From NCBI GenBank assembly GCA_964389675.1, contig CAYMEV010000005.1, positions 105,086 through 169,085 on the forward strand: DNA of 64,000 nucleotides, given 5' to 3'. The translations under genes were made by a program, and so were the position numbers. Positions within the stretch are counted from its first letter, which is position 1. Every line of letters starts with the position of its first letter. The notes under the pieces are model-generated. The model worked only from the letters and a program-made list of their open reading frames with translations, searched no databases and had not been told where the DNA came from. Of this stretch, positions 1 through 9,016 are shown piece by piece. The stretch comes from CAYMEV01 sp964389675 [NCBI: uncultured Candidatus Sumerlaeota bacterium] (GTDB taxonomy: Bacteria > CAYMEV01).

Positions 1-40
1 TAAAGGAGCCCCGATAACCCGGGTATCCGGTCTGCTGATT

Positions 41-1426
41 CTAATTCGGTATTAAAATTTCCTTTTTCCCGTCAAACAGCAGTGTCTTTGCAAGGGGTCC
101 GAAAAGCATGTGCTCCCTGGAATGGCCCTTCTTTGTATAACCCATCACAAGGGGTGATACTTCAGCTCCTGAAGAAACATTGGTCAAAAGGCTGTTGCCC
201 TTATCAACATCAGGCCCGCATTTTACGCTTCTTGATATTCCTGATACAAAAACCCATTTTCCCTCTACAGGATTATATACAACATTAATCCTGGTATCAT
301 AGACAAGCTTTTCACTTTCAGACAGCACCTTTGCATCAGGAAACCTGAGCTGCTGAATGGAAGTATCTTCGCTGAAGTTCTCAAACTGCTTTAACTCCTT
401 TTTAAGGCCGTCCTCGTTCAGCAGAACCATATGGATCCCGTCATATTTTTTATAAAGATAATCATAAGCTTTTTTGGCCTTTGGAAGATATGCATAAAGA
501 AATACCCCCTTTCCCCCGGTGGAATTCCATTTTTTCATTACATATCCGCCTGCCTGTGCAAGCCTGTTGACAGAATCAACATTTATCTCATTTTCCAGAA
601 GCGTTTCAGGCCTTGAGACATTCCCCCCAGTGTCATTCTCCCACATCCTGAATGCCTTTTCTTCAAGGGTTTTGGATCTCAGATCATCTACCTTCCATGG
701 GTTGATCCAGACAGTATTGGGCGTGTTGTTTATTATTTCATCTGCCAGCTCTTTCCCGTAGAATTCAGGAACATGTATCCTTTCAATTCTTCTATACCCG
801 ATATCGATCGGCTTGCCGTCAACCCACAGTTTTCCGTTTTTTACACAGGGTTTTTCATCTGGGGTAATCCTGTATACTTCTAAGCCCCTGTTTTTTATAT
901 GATCATATATCGCCACATGGGCAGATTCTTCTTCACTTTCAGGATAAGGCCTGGTAAATATACCTATTACCGGTTTGGACTGCCCTTTATTATATTCCCA
1001 GACTGAAAGCAGCATATCTGTTACTGCATCGAGTATTTTTGTCGGATGCACAGGATATTCAACAGAATCAGGATTTGTTTTGTGTACATCAGTGTTCATA
1101 TAAAGACGGCTTGCAAACCAGTTAGGGCAGGCAGGATAGGAATTGCAGCACGGCCCTTCAACCAGCACAGGCCTTATATCGACTATTTCATCAGGCCTGT
1201 CCGGATTTACCTGCCCGGTAATAAGCACGTCAAGCCCAAGCAGATATGAATGCGGCAAGCCCATTTTTTCAGTATAATGCATGTATGCACTAAGTGCGGA
1301 GTTGCAGACATCCTTGAATGAATCCCATAGCTCATCAACGATCCATGTAGGGTACTGGAAATAAGCAGGGAGTATTCTCTCATTATCCCTTCCGCCGTCC
1401 CACAGCCTAATGTCTTCTTTAATCAT
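41..1426 (-). CDS. ATP-grasp-like protein of unknown substrate
   Basis: A 461-residue soluble protein without signal peptide or membrane segment. I do not recognise a named family. The pattern recalls circularly permuted ATP-grasp ligases of the glutathionylspermidine-synthase kind: a YRRIER segment near residues 211-216, a glycine-rich STGGKG loop near 302-307, and a late basic/Asn segment with DTRINVV near 378 followed by an NSLLTNVSSGAEV stretch that could bind metal-ATP. The N-terminal 130 residues contain several Cys (CC at 93-94, C100). The start is well supported by GGAGG five bases before the ATG. It is transcribed away from serS and stands alone. Ligase function is inference from fold-like motifs only. 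Confidence 0.55.
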   Translation of the reverse strand: MIKEDIRLWDGGRDNERILPAYFQYPTWIVDELWDSFKDVCNSALSAYMHYTEKMGLPHSYLLGLDVLITGQVNPDRPDEIVDIRPVLVEGPCCNSYPACPNWFASRLYMNTDVHKTNPDSVEYPVHPTKILDAVTDMLLSVWEYNKGQSKPVIGIFTRPYPESEEESAHVAIYDHIKNRGLEVYRITPDEKPCVKNGKLWVDGKPIDIGYRRIERIHVPEFYGKELADEIINNTPNTVWINPWKVDDLRSKTLEEKAFRMWENDTGGNVSRPETLLENEINVDSVNRLAQAGGYVMKKWNSTGGKGVFLYAYLPKAKKAYDYLYKKYDGIHMVLLNEDGLKKELKQFENFSEDTSIQQLRFPDAKVLSESEKLVYDTRINVVYNPVEGKWVFVSGISRSVKCGPDVDKGNSLLTNVSSGAEVSPLVMGYTKKGHSREHMLFGPLAKTLLFDGKKEILIPN

Positions 1427-1492
1427 AAATTCCTCCAGAAAATTTGAATTAGTATTTTCCTAAACAATTTTAATTATAAGTCAATATATTTA

Positions 1493-1524
1493 TTGAAAAG
1501 TAATCAATTTGTGTTAAATATAAT
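1493..1524 (+). promoter_or_regulatory. Possible sigma70 promoter of serS
   Basis: TTGAAA (1493-1498) and a perfect TATAAT (1519-1524) lie about 30 bases upstream of the serS ATG in an AT-rich gap. The spacer is 20 bases, longer than the usual 16-18, so the -35 assignment is weak; the -10 is the better part of the call. Confidence 0.3.
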
Positions 1525-1554
1525 CAGAAAATCTGTGAAAAAGAAGGAAAACAT

Positions 1555-2832
1555 ATGCTTAATATTGAAGAAATAAGAAAAAACAAGGATAAGATAAAAA
1601 ACCTGCTTAGATACAGGACAGACATCTCTATAATTGATGCACTTCTGCTGAAAGATGATGAAAGAAAAGCTCTTGTTAAAGAAAAGGATGATATTAGAAA
1701 AAAGAGAAATGAATATTCAAAGGACATAGCAAAGCTAAAAAAAGAAAACCTCAATAAAGAAGCAGAGGAATTAATTGAGAAGGTAAACAGCCTTAAAATA
1801 TCGCTGGGTAAAATAGAGGAGAGGTTGTCCGGTACTGAAGATCAGTTTTATGATATCCTTTATTCGCTCCCTAATATCCCGGATGACTCGGTACCTCAGA
1901 GTAGAGATGAGAATGAAAAAAGGATAATAAGGACATACAGGGACAAGCCTGTTTTTGATTTTAAGATCAGGGACCATATTGAAATCTCAAAGATACACAA
2001 GCTTTTTGACTTCCAAAGAGCTTCCAAGATAGCTAAATCTTTTTTCCCAATGTACTGGGGAACAGGAGCATTTCTGGAGAGAGCGCTGCTAAATTATATG
2101 ATGGACAAACAGACAAGGAAGGGCTACCTGGAGATAAGCCCCCCGCACCTGGCCAACAATGACACATTATTTACCTCCGGCCAGCTGCCGAAATTCGAAG
2201 ATGATCTTTTTAAGTGCGAAAGGGATAACCTTTATCTCATCCCTACATCAGAAGTTCCCCTGGTCTCCATTCACAGGGATGAAACATTGAACGAATCTGA
2301 GCTCCCGAAGAAATACTGTGCCTATACACCGTGCTACAGAAGGGAAGCAGGGTCCTGGGGCAAAGACAGCAAGGGCTTGATAAGAATACATCAATTTAAT
2401 AAAATAGAGCTGGTGATATTTTCCCTGCCCGGCCAGTCATTTGACCTAATGGAACTGCTTTTGCGAGATGCAGAGGATATACTGATAGACCTTGACCTGC
2501 ATTACAGGACTGCTTTGCTGGTATCCTGCGATCTGGCACACCAGAGCGCAAAAACATATGATCTGGAGGTCTATATTCCTTCACTTGATATTTACAAAGA
2601 GGTCTCATCATGTTCAAACTGCACAGATTTCCAGTCAAGAAGGGGAAATATAAAGTACAGGCCCATGGACAATTCAAAAGCCAGGTTTCTTCATACCCTG
2701 AATTCATCAGGGTTAGCCACAACAAGGCTTATGGTTGCCATGCTTGAGCAAAACCAGCTTGAGGATGGGAGCATTAATATACCTGAGGCATTGTGGGGTT
2801 ATACAGGCGGACTGAAGGTTTTGAAAGCATAA
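1555..2832 (+). CDS. serS: Seryl-tRNA synthetase
   Basis: Class II synthetase that charges tRNA-Ser in the cytoplasm. At 425 residues it has the usual length. The N-terminal 100 residues are a Lys/Glu-rich helical arm (coiled coil) that grips the long variable arm of tRNA-Ser. The catalytic part shows the conserved TSEVPL segment, motif 2 (PCYRREAGSWGKDSKGLIRI) and the HQFNKIEL stretch, then SSCSNCTDFQSRR and motif 3 with NSSGLATTRLMVAMLE. AAGAAGG lies just upstream of the ATG. cysS follows after 19 bases, so the two synthetases are probably co-transcribed. No missing key residue is evident. Confidence 0.97.
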   Translation: MLNIEEIRKNKDKIKNLLRYRTDISIIDALLLKDDERKALVKEKDDIRKKRNEYSKDIAKLKKENLNKEAEELIEKVNSLKISLGKIEERLSGTEDQFYDILYSLPNIPDDSVPQSRDENEKRIIRTYRDKPVFDFKIRDHIEISKIHKLFDFQRASKIAKSFFPMYWGTGAFLERALLNYMMDKQTRKGYLEISPPHLANNDTLFTSGQLPKFEDDLFKCERDNLYLIPTSEVPLVSIHRDETLNESELPKKYCAYTPCYRREAGSWGKDSKGLIRIHQFNKIELVIFSLPGQSFDLMELLLRDAEDILIDLDLHYRTALLVSCDLAHQSAKTYDLEVYIPSLDIYKEVSSCSNCTDFQSRRGNIKYRPMDNSKARFLHTLNSSGLATTRLMVAMLEQNQLEDGSINIPEALWGYTGGLKVLKA

Positions 2833-2851
2833 AAGACTGGAGTTAAAGCAT

Positions 2852-4246
2852 ATGGAAAAAATAAAAATATTTGATACGAAACTGAAAAGAAAGGTTCCAT
2901 TAATCCCTCTGAAGGATAATATTTTCAGAATATATACATGCGGTCCGACGGTCTATAATTATCCTCATATTGGAAATTACAGGACTTTCCTTTTCGAGGA
3001 CCTTTTAAGAAGGTATTTGAAATTCAAGGGATATGGCGTCTTCCAGGTAATGAACATTACTGATGTGGATGACAAGACTATCAGGGAATCAAACAAAAAC
3101 GGTGTCTCCCTGAAAGAGTATACAAAGAAGTATATTGACTCATTTTTTGAGGAGCTTGATATGCTTGGAATTGAAAGGGCGGAAAAATACCCGAAAGCAA
3201 CAGAGCATATAACTGAAATGATCGAAATGGTCAGAATCCTGAAAGACAAGGGGTATGCTTATGAATCAGCTGGATCTGTCTATTTTGACATATCAAAATT
3301 TAAGGAATACGGAGCCCTTTCAGGAACAAAGAGATTGTCAGGGGATAATATAAGCAGGATAGACCACGATGAATATGACAGGGAGAATATAAAGGATTTT
3401 GTATTGTGGAAAGCCAATAAGGAAGGAGAGCCCGGCTGGGAATCTCCATGGGGCTTCGGGAGGCCAGGCTGGCATATTGAATGCTCAGCCATGTCCATGA
3501 AATATCTGGGCAGTTTTTTTGATATTCATACAGGCGGGGTTGATAATATATTTCCCCATCACGAGAACGAGATTGCCCAATCAGTAGCATCAACAGGGGA
3601 TAAATTTGTCAATCACTGGATGCATTCAGAGTTTTTGCTTGTTGAGGGCGAAAAAATGTCAAAAAGCAAAGGCAATTATTATACTATAAGAGACCTTGAA
3701 AAAAAAGGCCTCTCCCTCCAGGCATTCAGATACCTGGTTTTATCAACACATTACAGAAAACAGCTTAATTTTACATTTGACAGTCTGAACGCTGCTTCCG
3801 GTGCAATAAACAGGCTCAATGACTTTATCCAGAGAATTAAAAGCATTGAAAAAAAAGAGGAGAAAAACCCCGCTGCTCAGGTGGAACTTGAAAAGCTTTC
3901 AAAAGGATTTGAGGAAGCAATGGATGATGATCTTAACAGCTCCAGGGCATTAGGCAGTGTCTTTGATTTTATCAGGATTGCAAATATTCTGATTGATAAA
4001 GATCAGGTCGATAAGGAAAGCGCATCAAATATCATTGATTATTTTACAAGGCTCAACAGCATTTTTAATATTATGAAGATTGAGGATGATATGCTTTCCA
4101 GGGAGATATCAGATCTGATAAATGAAAGGGAAACAGCGAGGAAAAAAAAGGACTTCAAAAGAGCTGATGAAATAAGGGATTATCTAAACAGCAGAGGGAT
4201 AATCCTTAAAGATACTAAAGAAGGCGTGGTATGGCAAAAAACATAA
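2852..4246 (+). CDS. cysS: Cysteinyl-tRNA synthetase
   Basis: Class I synthetase that charges tRNA-Cys. The 464-residue length is typical. The HIGH-type motif is visible in GPTVYNYPHIGNYRTF, and KMSKS in GEKMSKSKGN. Zinc ligands are the Cys of TCGPT, the Cys of HIECSAMSM and the His/Glu of PHHENE. The C-terminal helical region ends with the usual RKKKDFKRADEIRDYL segment. GGAG is placed about ten bases before the ATG. It follows serS closely and is followed after 16 bases by a sensor kinase gene, so a shared transcript is likely. Confidence 0.97.
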   Translation: MEKIKIFDTKLKRKVPLIPLKDNIFRIYTCGPTVYNYPHIGNYRTFLFEDLLRRYLKFKGYGVFQVMNITDVDDKTIRESNKNGVSLKEYTKKYIDSFFEELDMLGIERAEKYPKATEHITEMIEMVRILKDKGYAYESAGSVYFDISKFKEYGALSGTKRLSGDNISRIDHDEYDRENIKDFVLWKANKEGEPGWESPWGFGRPGWHIECSAMSMKYLGSFFDIHTGGVDNIFPHHENEIAQSVASTGDKFVNHWMHSEFLLVEGEKMSKSKGNYYTIRDLEKKGLSLQAFRYLVLSTHYRKQLNFTFDSLNAASGAINRLNDFIQRIKSIEKKEEKNPAAQVELEKLSKGFEEAMDDDLNSSRALGSVFDFIRIANILIDKDQVDKESASNIIDYFTRLNSIFNIMKIEDDMLSREISDLINERETARKKKDFKRADEIRDYLNSRGIILKDTKEGVVWQKT

Positions 4247-4262
4247 AAATCAGCTGCAGTGT

Positions 4263-5885
4263 ATGAAAAAAGACCAGAATTTTGTTAGAATTCTAAGCGA
4301 ATTTATTGAAGATGCTATAGCTATCTCAAACAATGATAAAAAGCTCACAGACACTCTGATGTCATATTTCAGCTGCCTTTTCGGCAGTTACAGGGTGTTT
4401 ATCGCGCAGGAATATAATTTCTTATTTTCTTTATTTAATGAGAAAAAGGAATCCGGCGAAAAATATATAGCTGTCAAAAAAGATGAATTTCCCGAAATAC
4501 CTTCTTCTTTCCTTGTGGAAAACCTGAAATTTAAAAGCAACAGCAATAAAAAAGAGTTTTATATCTCAACCTTCTTATATAAGAACCTTATTCAGCACCC
4601 TGTCTACTCTATAGGGAATATAGAGCCTTCAAAATGCCCGTTATGCTATAAATACCTTATAAATATTAAATCCAAGAACACCCTTTTAGGAATGATAAAT
4701 ATTCAGTCATTTAAGCCTGTTTTTTCCAGGAATAATCTTATATATCAGCTGAAAATGTTCCAGGGCAGTATCTCCAATCTCTTTGAAACCTTTCATATTT
4801 ACAGGGACTTTGATATTAAAATAAACGAGTTCATGAAGCTGAAAGACAGTACTGAAATGATAATTGAAAGCATTGACCTGGGAATAATAGTAATGGAGTA
4901 TCACAACAAACTCAGGGCGATTAATAAGAAGGCACTTCAGATACTTGGAATTGACAGAAGCATCCCTGATTTTGACCTTAACAGAATAATAAATGACAGG
5001 TTTCATGAAAATATCATGGAGATAATAAGCTATAACCTTAAAACATCTGAAACCAGCATCAAGCTTTTTGACAAGGAATACAGGAATCAGAATATAATAA
5101 AGAGAATTGACCTGGTCATTTCTCCATATAAGGATATAAACAACAAAATCACAGGGTTTATAATCATTATTGATGATATTACCGAAAGAAAAAAATATGA
5201 AGAAAAGCTGTTAAGACAGGAGAAGCTTGCATCCCTGGGCCAGGTAATAGCTGGAGTAGCACATGAGATAAACACACCGCTTGCTGGAATTAGGAGTTAT
5301 TCCCAGCTGCTCAGGGAGAGCATCTTAAATAAAGAACTGAAAGAATCTTCAGAATATACTGATAAAATCATAGCTCAAGTGGATAGATGCTCAACTATCA
5401 TTGATGAACTTCTTAGTTTTGCCAGAAAAAAGAAAGCCAACAAGACATATTTTAATCTGAATGACCTGGTAAAGGAAGCAGTGTCTGTAACTGACACAAT
5501 CATTAAGGATAAAGAGATCTCAATCAGTATTGTTACTTCAGAAAAGAACAGCATGATCTTCGGAGACAGGGGAAAAATTGAACAGGTTATATTAAATCTT
5601 GTATTGAATGCAAAGGATGCAATAGAGAAGAAAGGGGAAATAGACATCAGCATTGATGATAAGGAAGATCTAATAGAGATAGTAATCAGGGATAATGGAA
5701 AAGGTATCCCGGATGAGGATCTGTTCAGGATATTTGATCCGTTCTTTACAACGAAAAAGAAGAGCGGGACTGGATTGGGGCTGTCATTAAGCTACGGGGT
5801 CATAAAAGACCATAATGGTGATATAAAAGTAAGGAGCGAACTCGGAAAAGGTACCGAATTTATTATTACATTCCCGAAAAGCTAA
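4263..5885 (+). CDS. NtrB-like PAS sensor histidine kinase
   Basis: A 540-residue histidine kinase with no clear membrane segment, so probably cytoplasmic. The N-terminal 190 residues look like a divergent GAF-type sensor and contain a C-x2-C pair (KCPLCY) close to a His, which could bind metal or a cofactor. A PAS domain spans about 200-310. HisKA has the phosphoacceptor H334 in AHEINTPL. The HATPase has the N box (NLVLNAKDA), G1 (DNGKGIP), F box (FDPFFTTKK) and G2 (GTGLGLS), so it should be active. The next gene is a NtrC-like response regulator and the likely partner, although it also has its own promoter. No clear Shine-Dalgarno is seen. The signal is unknown. Confidence 0.85.
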   Translation: MKKDQNFVRILSEFIEDAIAISNNDKKLTDTLMSYFSCLFGSYRVFIAQEYNFLFSLFNEKKESGEKYIAVKKDEFPEIPSSFLVENLKFKSNSNKKEFYISTFLYKNLIQHPVYSIGNIEPSKCPLCYKYLINIKSKNTLLGMINIQSFKPVFSRNNLIYQLKMFQGSISNLFETFHIYRDFDIKINEFMKLKDSTEMIIESIDLGIIVMEYHNKLRAINKKALQILGIDRSIPDFDLNRIINDRFHENIMEIISYNLKTSETSIKLFDKEYRNQNIIKRIDLVISPYKDINNKITGFIIIIDDITERKKYEEKLLRQEKLASLGQVIAGVAHEINTPLAGIRSYSQLLRESILNKELKESSEYTDKIIAQVDRCSTIIDELLSFARKKKANKTYFNLNDLVKEAVSVTDTIIKDKEISISIVTSEKNSMIFGDRGKIEQVILNLVLNAKDAIEKKGEIDISIDDKEDLIEIVIRDNGKGIPDEDLFRIFDPFFTTKKKSGTGLGLSLSYGVIKDHNGDIKVRSELGKGTEFIITFPKS

Positions 5886-5896
5886 TATTGTATTCT

Positions 5897-5925
5897 TTGA
5901 CTGATTTCATATTTTGTAATATAAT
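5897..5925 (+). promoter_or_regulatory. Sigma70 promoter of the NtrC-like regulator
   Basis: TTGACT (5897-5902), a 17-base spacer and a perfect TATAAT (5920-5925) lie in the 90-base gap between the sensor kinase and its regulator. The match and spacing are near consensus, so the regulator and the genes behind it can be expressed independently of the serS-cysS-kinase transcript. Confidence 0.6.
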
Positions 5926-5975
5926 GTTAACAGTAATTTATATAAAAACCCTGCAGAAAGAATAAGGATCATAAT

Positions 5976-7358
5976 ATGGACAGCAGCATTCTTGTTATAG
6001 ACGATGAAGAGATTATAAGAGACATTCTCAAAAAGATCCTCACTAAACAGGGGTATAATGTAGATCTGTCAGAAAATGCAAAATCTGCCAGGAGGCTGTT
6101 TAAGGAAAACAGCTATGATCTTGTAATTAGTGATCTTAAGCTTTGCGACGGCAATGGGATGGAGCTGCTGAAGGAGTTTCAGCTGATAAACCCGGCAACA
6201 AATTTTATCATGATTACGGCATATGGCACTATTGACACTGCAATCGAAGCCATAAAGCTCGGTGCATCAGATTTTATAACAAAACCCTTTAAAAATGAAG
6301 AGATAATTAGATCAGTCCTGGTCTCATTAAAAAAAAGAGAAATCGTTAAAGAGAATATCAAACTAAAAGAGAAGATAAAGAGAGAGCATCAATTTGAGAA
6401 TATAATAGGGAAATCAAAATCAATGGCATTGGTTTTTGACCAGATAGAAAAGGTTGCAAAATCAAATACCACAGTACTTATACGTGGAGAAAGCGGTACG
6501 GGAAAGGAGCTTGTGGCAAAGGCTATTCATTTCAGGAGCAGCAGATCATTAAATCCATTTATAGTTGTAAATACGAATAATTTTCCAAAAGATCTGATAG
6601 AAAGCAACCTTTTCGGGTATGAAAAAAATGCCTTCACTGGTGCTGAAAAAAGGAAATTAGGCCTTTTTGAAAAAGCAAATGAAGGCACCATCTTCCTTGA
6701 TGAGATTGGGAACATTGACAGAGAGATTCAAGCAAAGCTCCTGAGGGTAATTCAGGAGAAAGAATTTATAAAGCTTGGGGGCACCCATCCTGTAACGGTA
6801 GATGTCAGGATCTTAACCGCCACGAATGAAAACCTTGAAAAAGCTATTAAGAATGACAGGTTCAGGGAGGACCTTTATTACAGGCTTAATGTGGTAAGCA
6901 TATTTCTCCCCCCTCTGAGGGAAAGGAAAGAGGATATTCCACTCCTTATTTCCCACTTCATAGAGCTTTTTAACAAAGAACAGGGTAAAAGGATAAAAGG
7001 TGTGGATGAAAAGGTCTTAGGGTTGCTGTTATCTTATGACTGGCCCGGGAATGTCAGGCAGCTTAAGAATGTCATCGAAAGTGCTGTCATTTTCTCGGAA
7101 AAGAATGAAATCACCATGGAAAGCATTAATGATAAAATGCTGGAAAACAGGAAAAAAAACATAAAGTTTTATCCATCAGATGTATTCCCGATTGATTTTA
7201 ACAGTCATGTAGATCAGTATAAAAGAAACATTATAATCGAGGCGCTTAAGGAAACAAATGGCGTCCAGAGAAAAGCTGCAGCCTTGCTGACGGTAAAACC
7301 AACTACTCTTAATGAATTAATAAAAAGGCTGGGGATTAACACGAAAGGCAAGTGGTAA
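5976..7358 (+). CDS. NtrC-family sigma54-dependent response regulator
   Basis: Activator of sigma54-RNA polymerase, 460 residues. Receiver domain 1-120 with acidic pair DD near 9-10, phosphoacceptor D53 and KP near 105. The AAA+ domain has Walker A GESGTGKE (about 171-178) and Walker B GTIFLDEIG. The C-terminal Fis-type helix-turn-helix is near 425-455 (VQRKAAALLTVKPTTLNELI). The sigma54-contacting loop reads NAFTGA (218-223) instead of GAFTGA, and the preceding segment is also divergent (NTNNFPKDL where INCAAIPE is usual). The catalytic motifs are intact, so it is probably still active, but this is unusual. Likely partner: the kinase just upstream. pyrG follows with a one-base overlap. Confidence 0.9.
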   Translation: MDSSILVIDDEEIIRDILKKILTKQGYNVDLSENAKSARRLFKENSYDLVISDLKLCDGNGMELLKEFQLINPATNFIMITAYGTIDTAIEAIKLGASDFITKPFKNEEIIRSVLVSLKKREIVKENIKLKEKIKREHQFENIIGKSKSMALVFDQIEKVAKSNTTVLIRGESGTGKELVAKAIHFRSSRSLNPFIVVNTNNFPKDLIESNLFGYEKNAFTGAEKRKLGLFEKANEGTIFLDEIGNIDREIQAKLLRVIQEKEFIKLGGTHPVTVDVRILTATNENLEKAIKNDRFREDLYYRLNVVSIFLPPLRERKEDIPLLISHFIELFNKEQGKRIKGVDEKVLGLLLSYDWPGNVRQLKNVIESAVIFSEKNEITMESINDKMLENRKKNIKFYPSDVFPIDFNSHVDQYKRNIIIEALKETNGVQRKAAALLTVKPTTLNELIKRLGINTKGKW

Positions 7359-9016
7359 TGAATGAAGATAACTTGAGAAAGTATATTGCTGTTACTGGCG
7401 GCGTTCTGTCAGGCCTGGGCAAGGGCATAGCTGCTGCCAGCATAGGATTTCTGATGTCAAAGAACCTGAGGGTAATTCCAATTAAGTGTGACGGCTATCT
7501 GAATACAGATCCTGGAACAATGAATCCTATTGAGCATGGAGAAGTCTTTGTACTTGATGATGGCGGAGAAGTTGACATGGATTTCGGCCATTATGAAAGG
7601 TTTTTAAACATTGAAGCAAAGATCGAGTGGAATATTACCATGGGGAAAATATTCCAGTCCATACTGAAAAAAGAAAGGGAAGGCATCTTTTTAGGAAAAA
7701 CAGTCCAATTTATTCCGCATGTTGTTGATGAGATCAAACAGAAGATAAGGAATATCATTGACATTGAAAAACCTGAAATAGTGCTCATTGAAGTCGGCGG
7801 TACTGTCGGTGATATGGAAAACGAGCTTTTTCTGGAAGCTCTCAGGCAGATGCGCCTGGAAGAAGGCAAAAATAATTTCCTTTTTGTCCACCTTACATAT
7901 GTCCCTATACCCAGCGGGGTTAATGAACAGAAATCAAAACCGACCCAGCAGAGTGTAAAGCTTCTCAATGAAAGGGGAATACACCCTGATATAATCATAG
8001 GAAGGTGTGAGCTTCCCCTGACAAAGGAGATAAAAAAGAAAATAGCCATGTTCTGTAATATAAGTGAAAAAGAGGTCATTTCAGGTGTCGATACAAACTG
8101 CATTTATGAAATACCAATTAATTATGATAAAGATGGTATAACCGCCATAATTAACAAGAGATTTAATATCTACTGCCCTCCAAGCCTGGATGAATGGGAA
8201 AATCTGGTCAAGAACATAAAATCCACCCTGAAATCGCCGGCTAGAACCATAAGGCTGTCCATATGCGGAAAATATACTAAGCTTGAGGACAGCTATGCAT
8301 CAATACGGGAGGCTGTTATCCATTGTGAAGCCCACCTGAAGGTTAAAGTAAATATCGAATGGATCGATACCTCAGCAATTGAATCAGGCAATATAGATAT
8401 AAAAGATGCCTTGAAAAACACCGATGCAATAATAATACCGGGAGGATTCGGGTTCAGAGGCATGGAAGGCAAGGTAAAGGTTGTAGAGTATGCAAGGGAG
8501 AATCATGTTCCATTTTTGGGCATCTGTCTGGGACTGCAGATAGCAGTAATTGAATTTTGCAGAAATAAATGTGCAATACCAGATGCGACAACAGAAGAGG
8601 TCCTTGAATACGGCAACAATAAAAGCAGTAATTTTGTCATATGTCTGCTGCCGGAACAGAAGAAAATTATGGATAAAGGTGCATCCATGAGGCTTGGAGG
8701 ATATGATATAAGGCTTGTTAATGATACTCTTGCCTATTCGATATTCAAATCTGATATAATAAGAAGAAGATTCCGCCACAGGCTGGAAGTAAATCCTGAT
8801 TTCCATGATATACTGAGCGAAAAAGGCCTTGTGATGAGTGGCTGGGATGAATCAATGAAGATTGTGAAAATAATAGAAATTAAAGACCATCCGTACTTTA
8901 TAGCTGTGCAATTCCACCCGGAACTTACAAGCAAGCTTCATAAGCCTTCACCATTGTTTTTGGGGCTGATAAACGCAGCCATAGAAAGGAAGTATAAAGA
9001 ACCGGAAAATGGCTGA
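7358..9016 (+). CDS. pyrG: CTP synthase
   Basis: Makes CTP from UTP, ATP and glutamine, the last step of de novo pyrimidine nucleotide synthesis. The N-terminal amidoligase half shows GGVLSGLGKGI, DPGTMNP and DMDFGHYERF. The C-terminal class I glutaminase half has the nucleophile C390 in GICLGLQ, PGGFGFRG and the FHPEL catalytic His/Glu. I chose the ATG at 7358, which overlaps the previous stop (TAATG), giving 552 residues; a GTG six bases upstream is possible but less likely. Translational coupling to the sigma54 activator is suggested by the overlap. The next gene overlaps its 3' end by eight bases. Confidence 0.96.
   Translation: MNEDNLRKYIAVTGGVLSGLGKGIAAASIGFLMSKNLRVIPIKCDGYLNTDPGTMNPIEHGEVFVLDDGGEVDMDFGHYERFLNIEAKIEWNITMGKIFQSILKKEREGIFLGKTVQFIPHVVDEIKQKIRNIIDIEKPEIVLIEVGGTVGDMENELFLEALRQMRLEEGKNNFLFVHLTYVPIPSGVNEQKSKPTQQSVKLLNERGIHPDIIIGRCELPLTKEIKKKIAMFCNISEKEVISGVDTNCIYEIPINYDKDGITAIINKRFNIYCPPSLDEWENLVKNIKSTLKSPARTIRLSICGKYTKLEDSYASIREAVIHCEAHLKVKVNIEWIDTSAIESGNIDIKDALKNTDAIIIPGGFGFRGMEGKVKVVEYARENHVPFLGICLGLQIAVIEFCRNKCAIPDATTEEVLEYGNNKSSNFVICLLPEQKKIMDKGASMRLGGYDIRLVNDTLAYSIFKSDIIRRRFRHRLEVNPDFHDILSEKGLVMSGWDESMKIVKIIEIKDHPYFIAVQFHPELTSKLHKPSPLFLGLINAAIERKYKEPENG

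Noticed and set aside
13-27. Near-palindrome around CCCGGG in the first 40 bases
   Set aside because: No T-run follows on either strand and the neighbouring gene on the left is not visible, so neither terminator nor operator can be supported.
6226-6250. TGGCAC inside the NtrC-like gene resembling a sigma54 promoter
   Set aside because: The spacing to the next GC is not N10, and the site lies within coding sequence; the same holds for TGGCAC near 19800.
7591-8103. 170-codon open frame on the minus strand
   Set aside because: It is antisense to pyrG, has no ribosome site and a composition that mirrors the sense gene. The same applies to the other antisense frames over serS, pheS, the kinases and the STPK gene.
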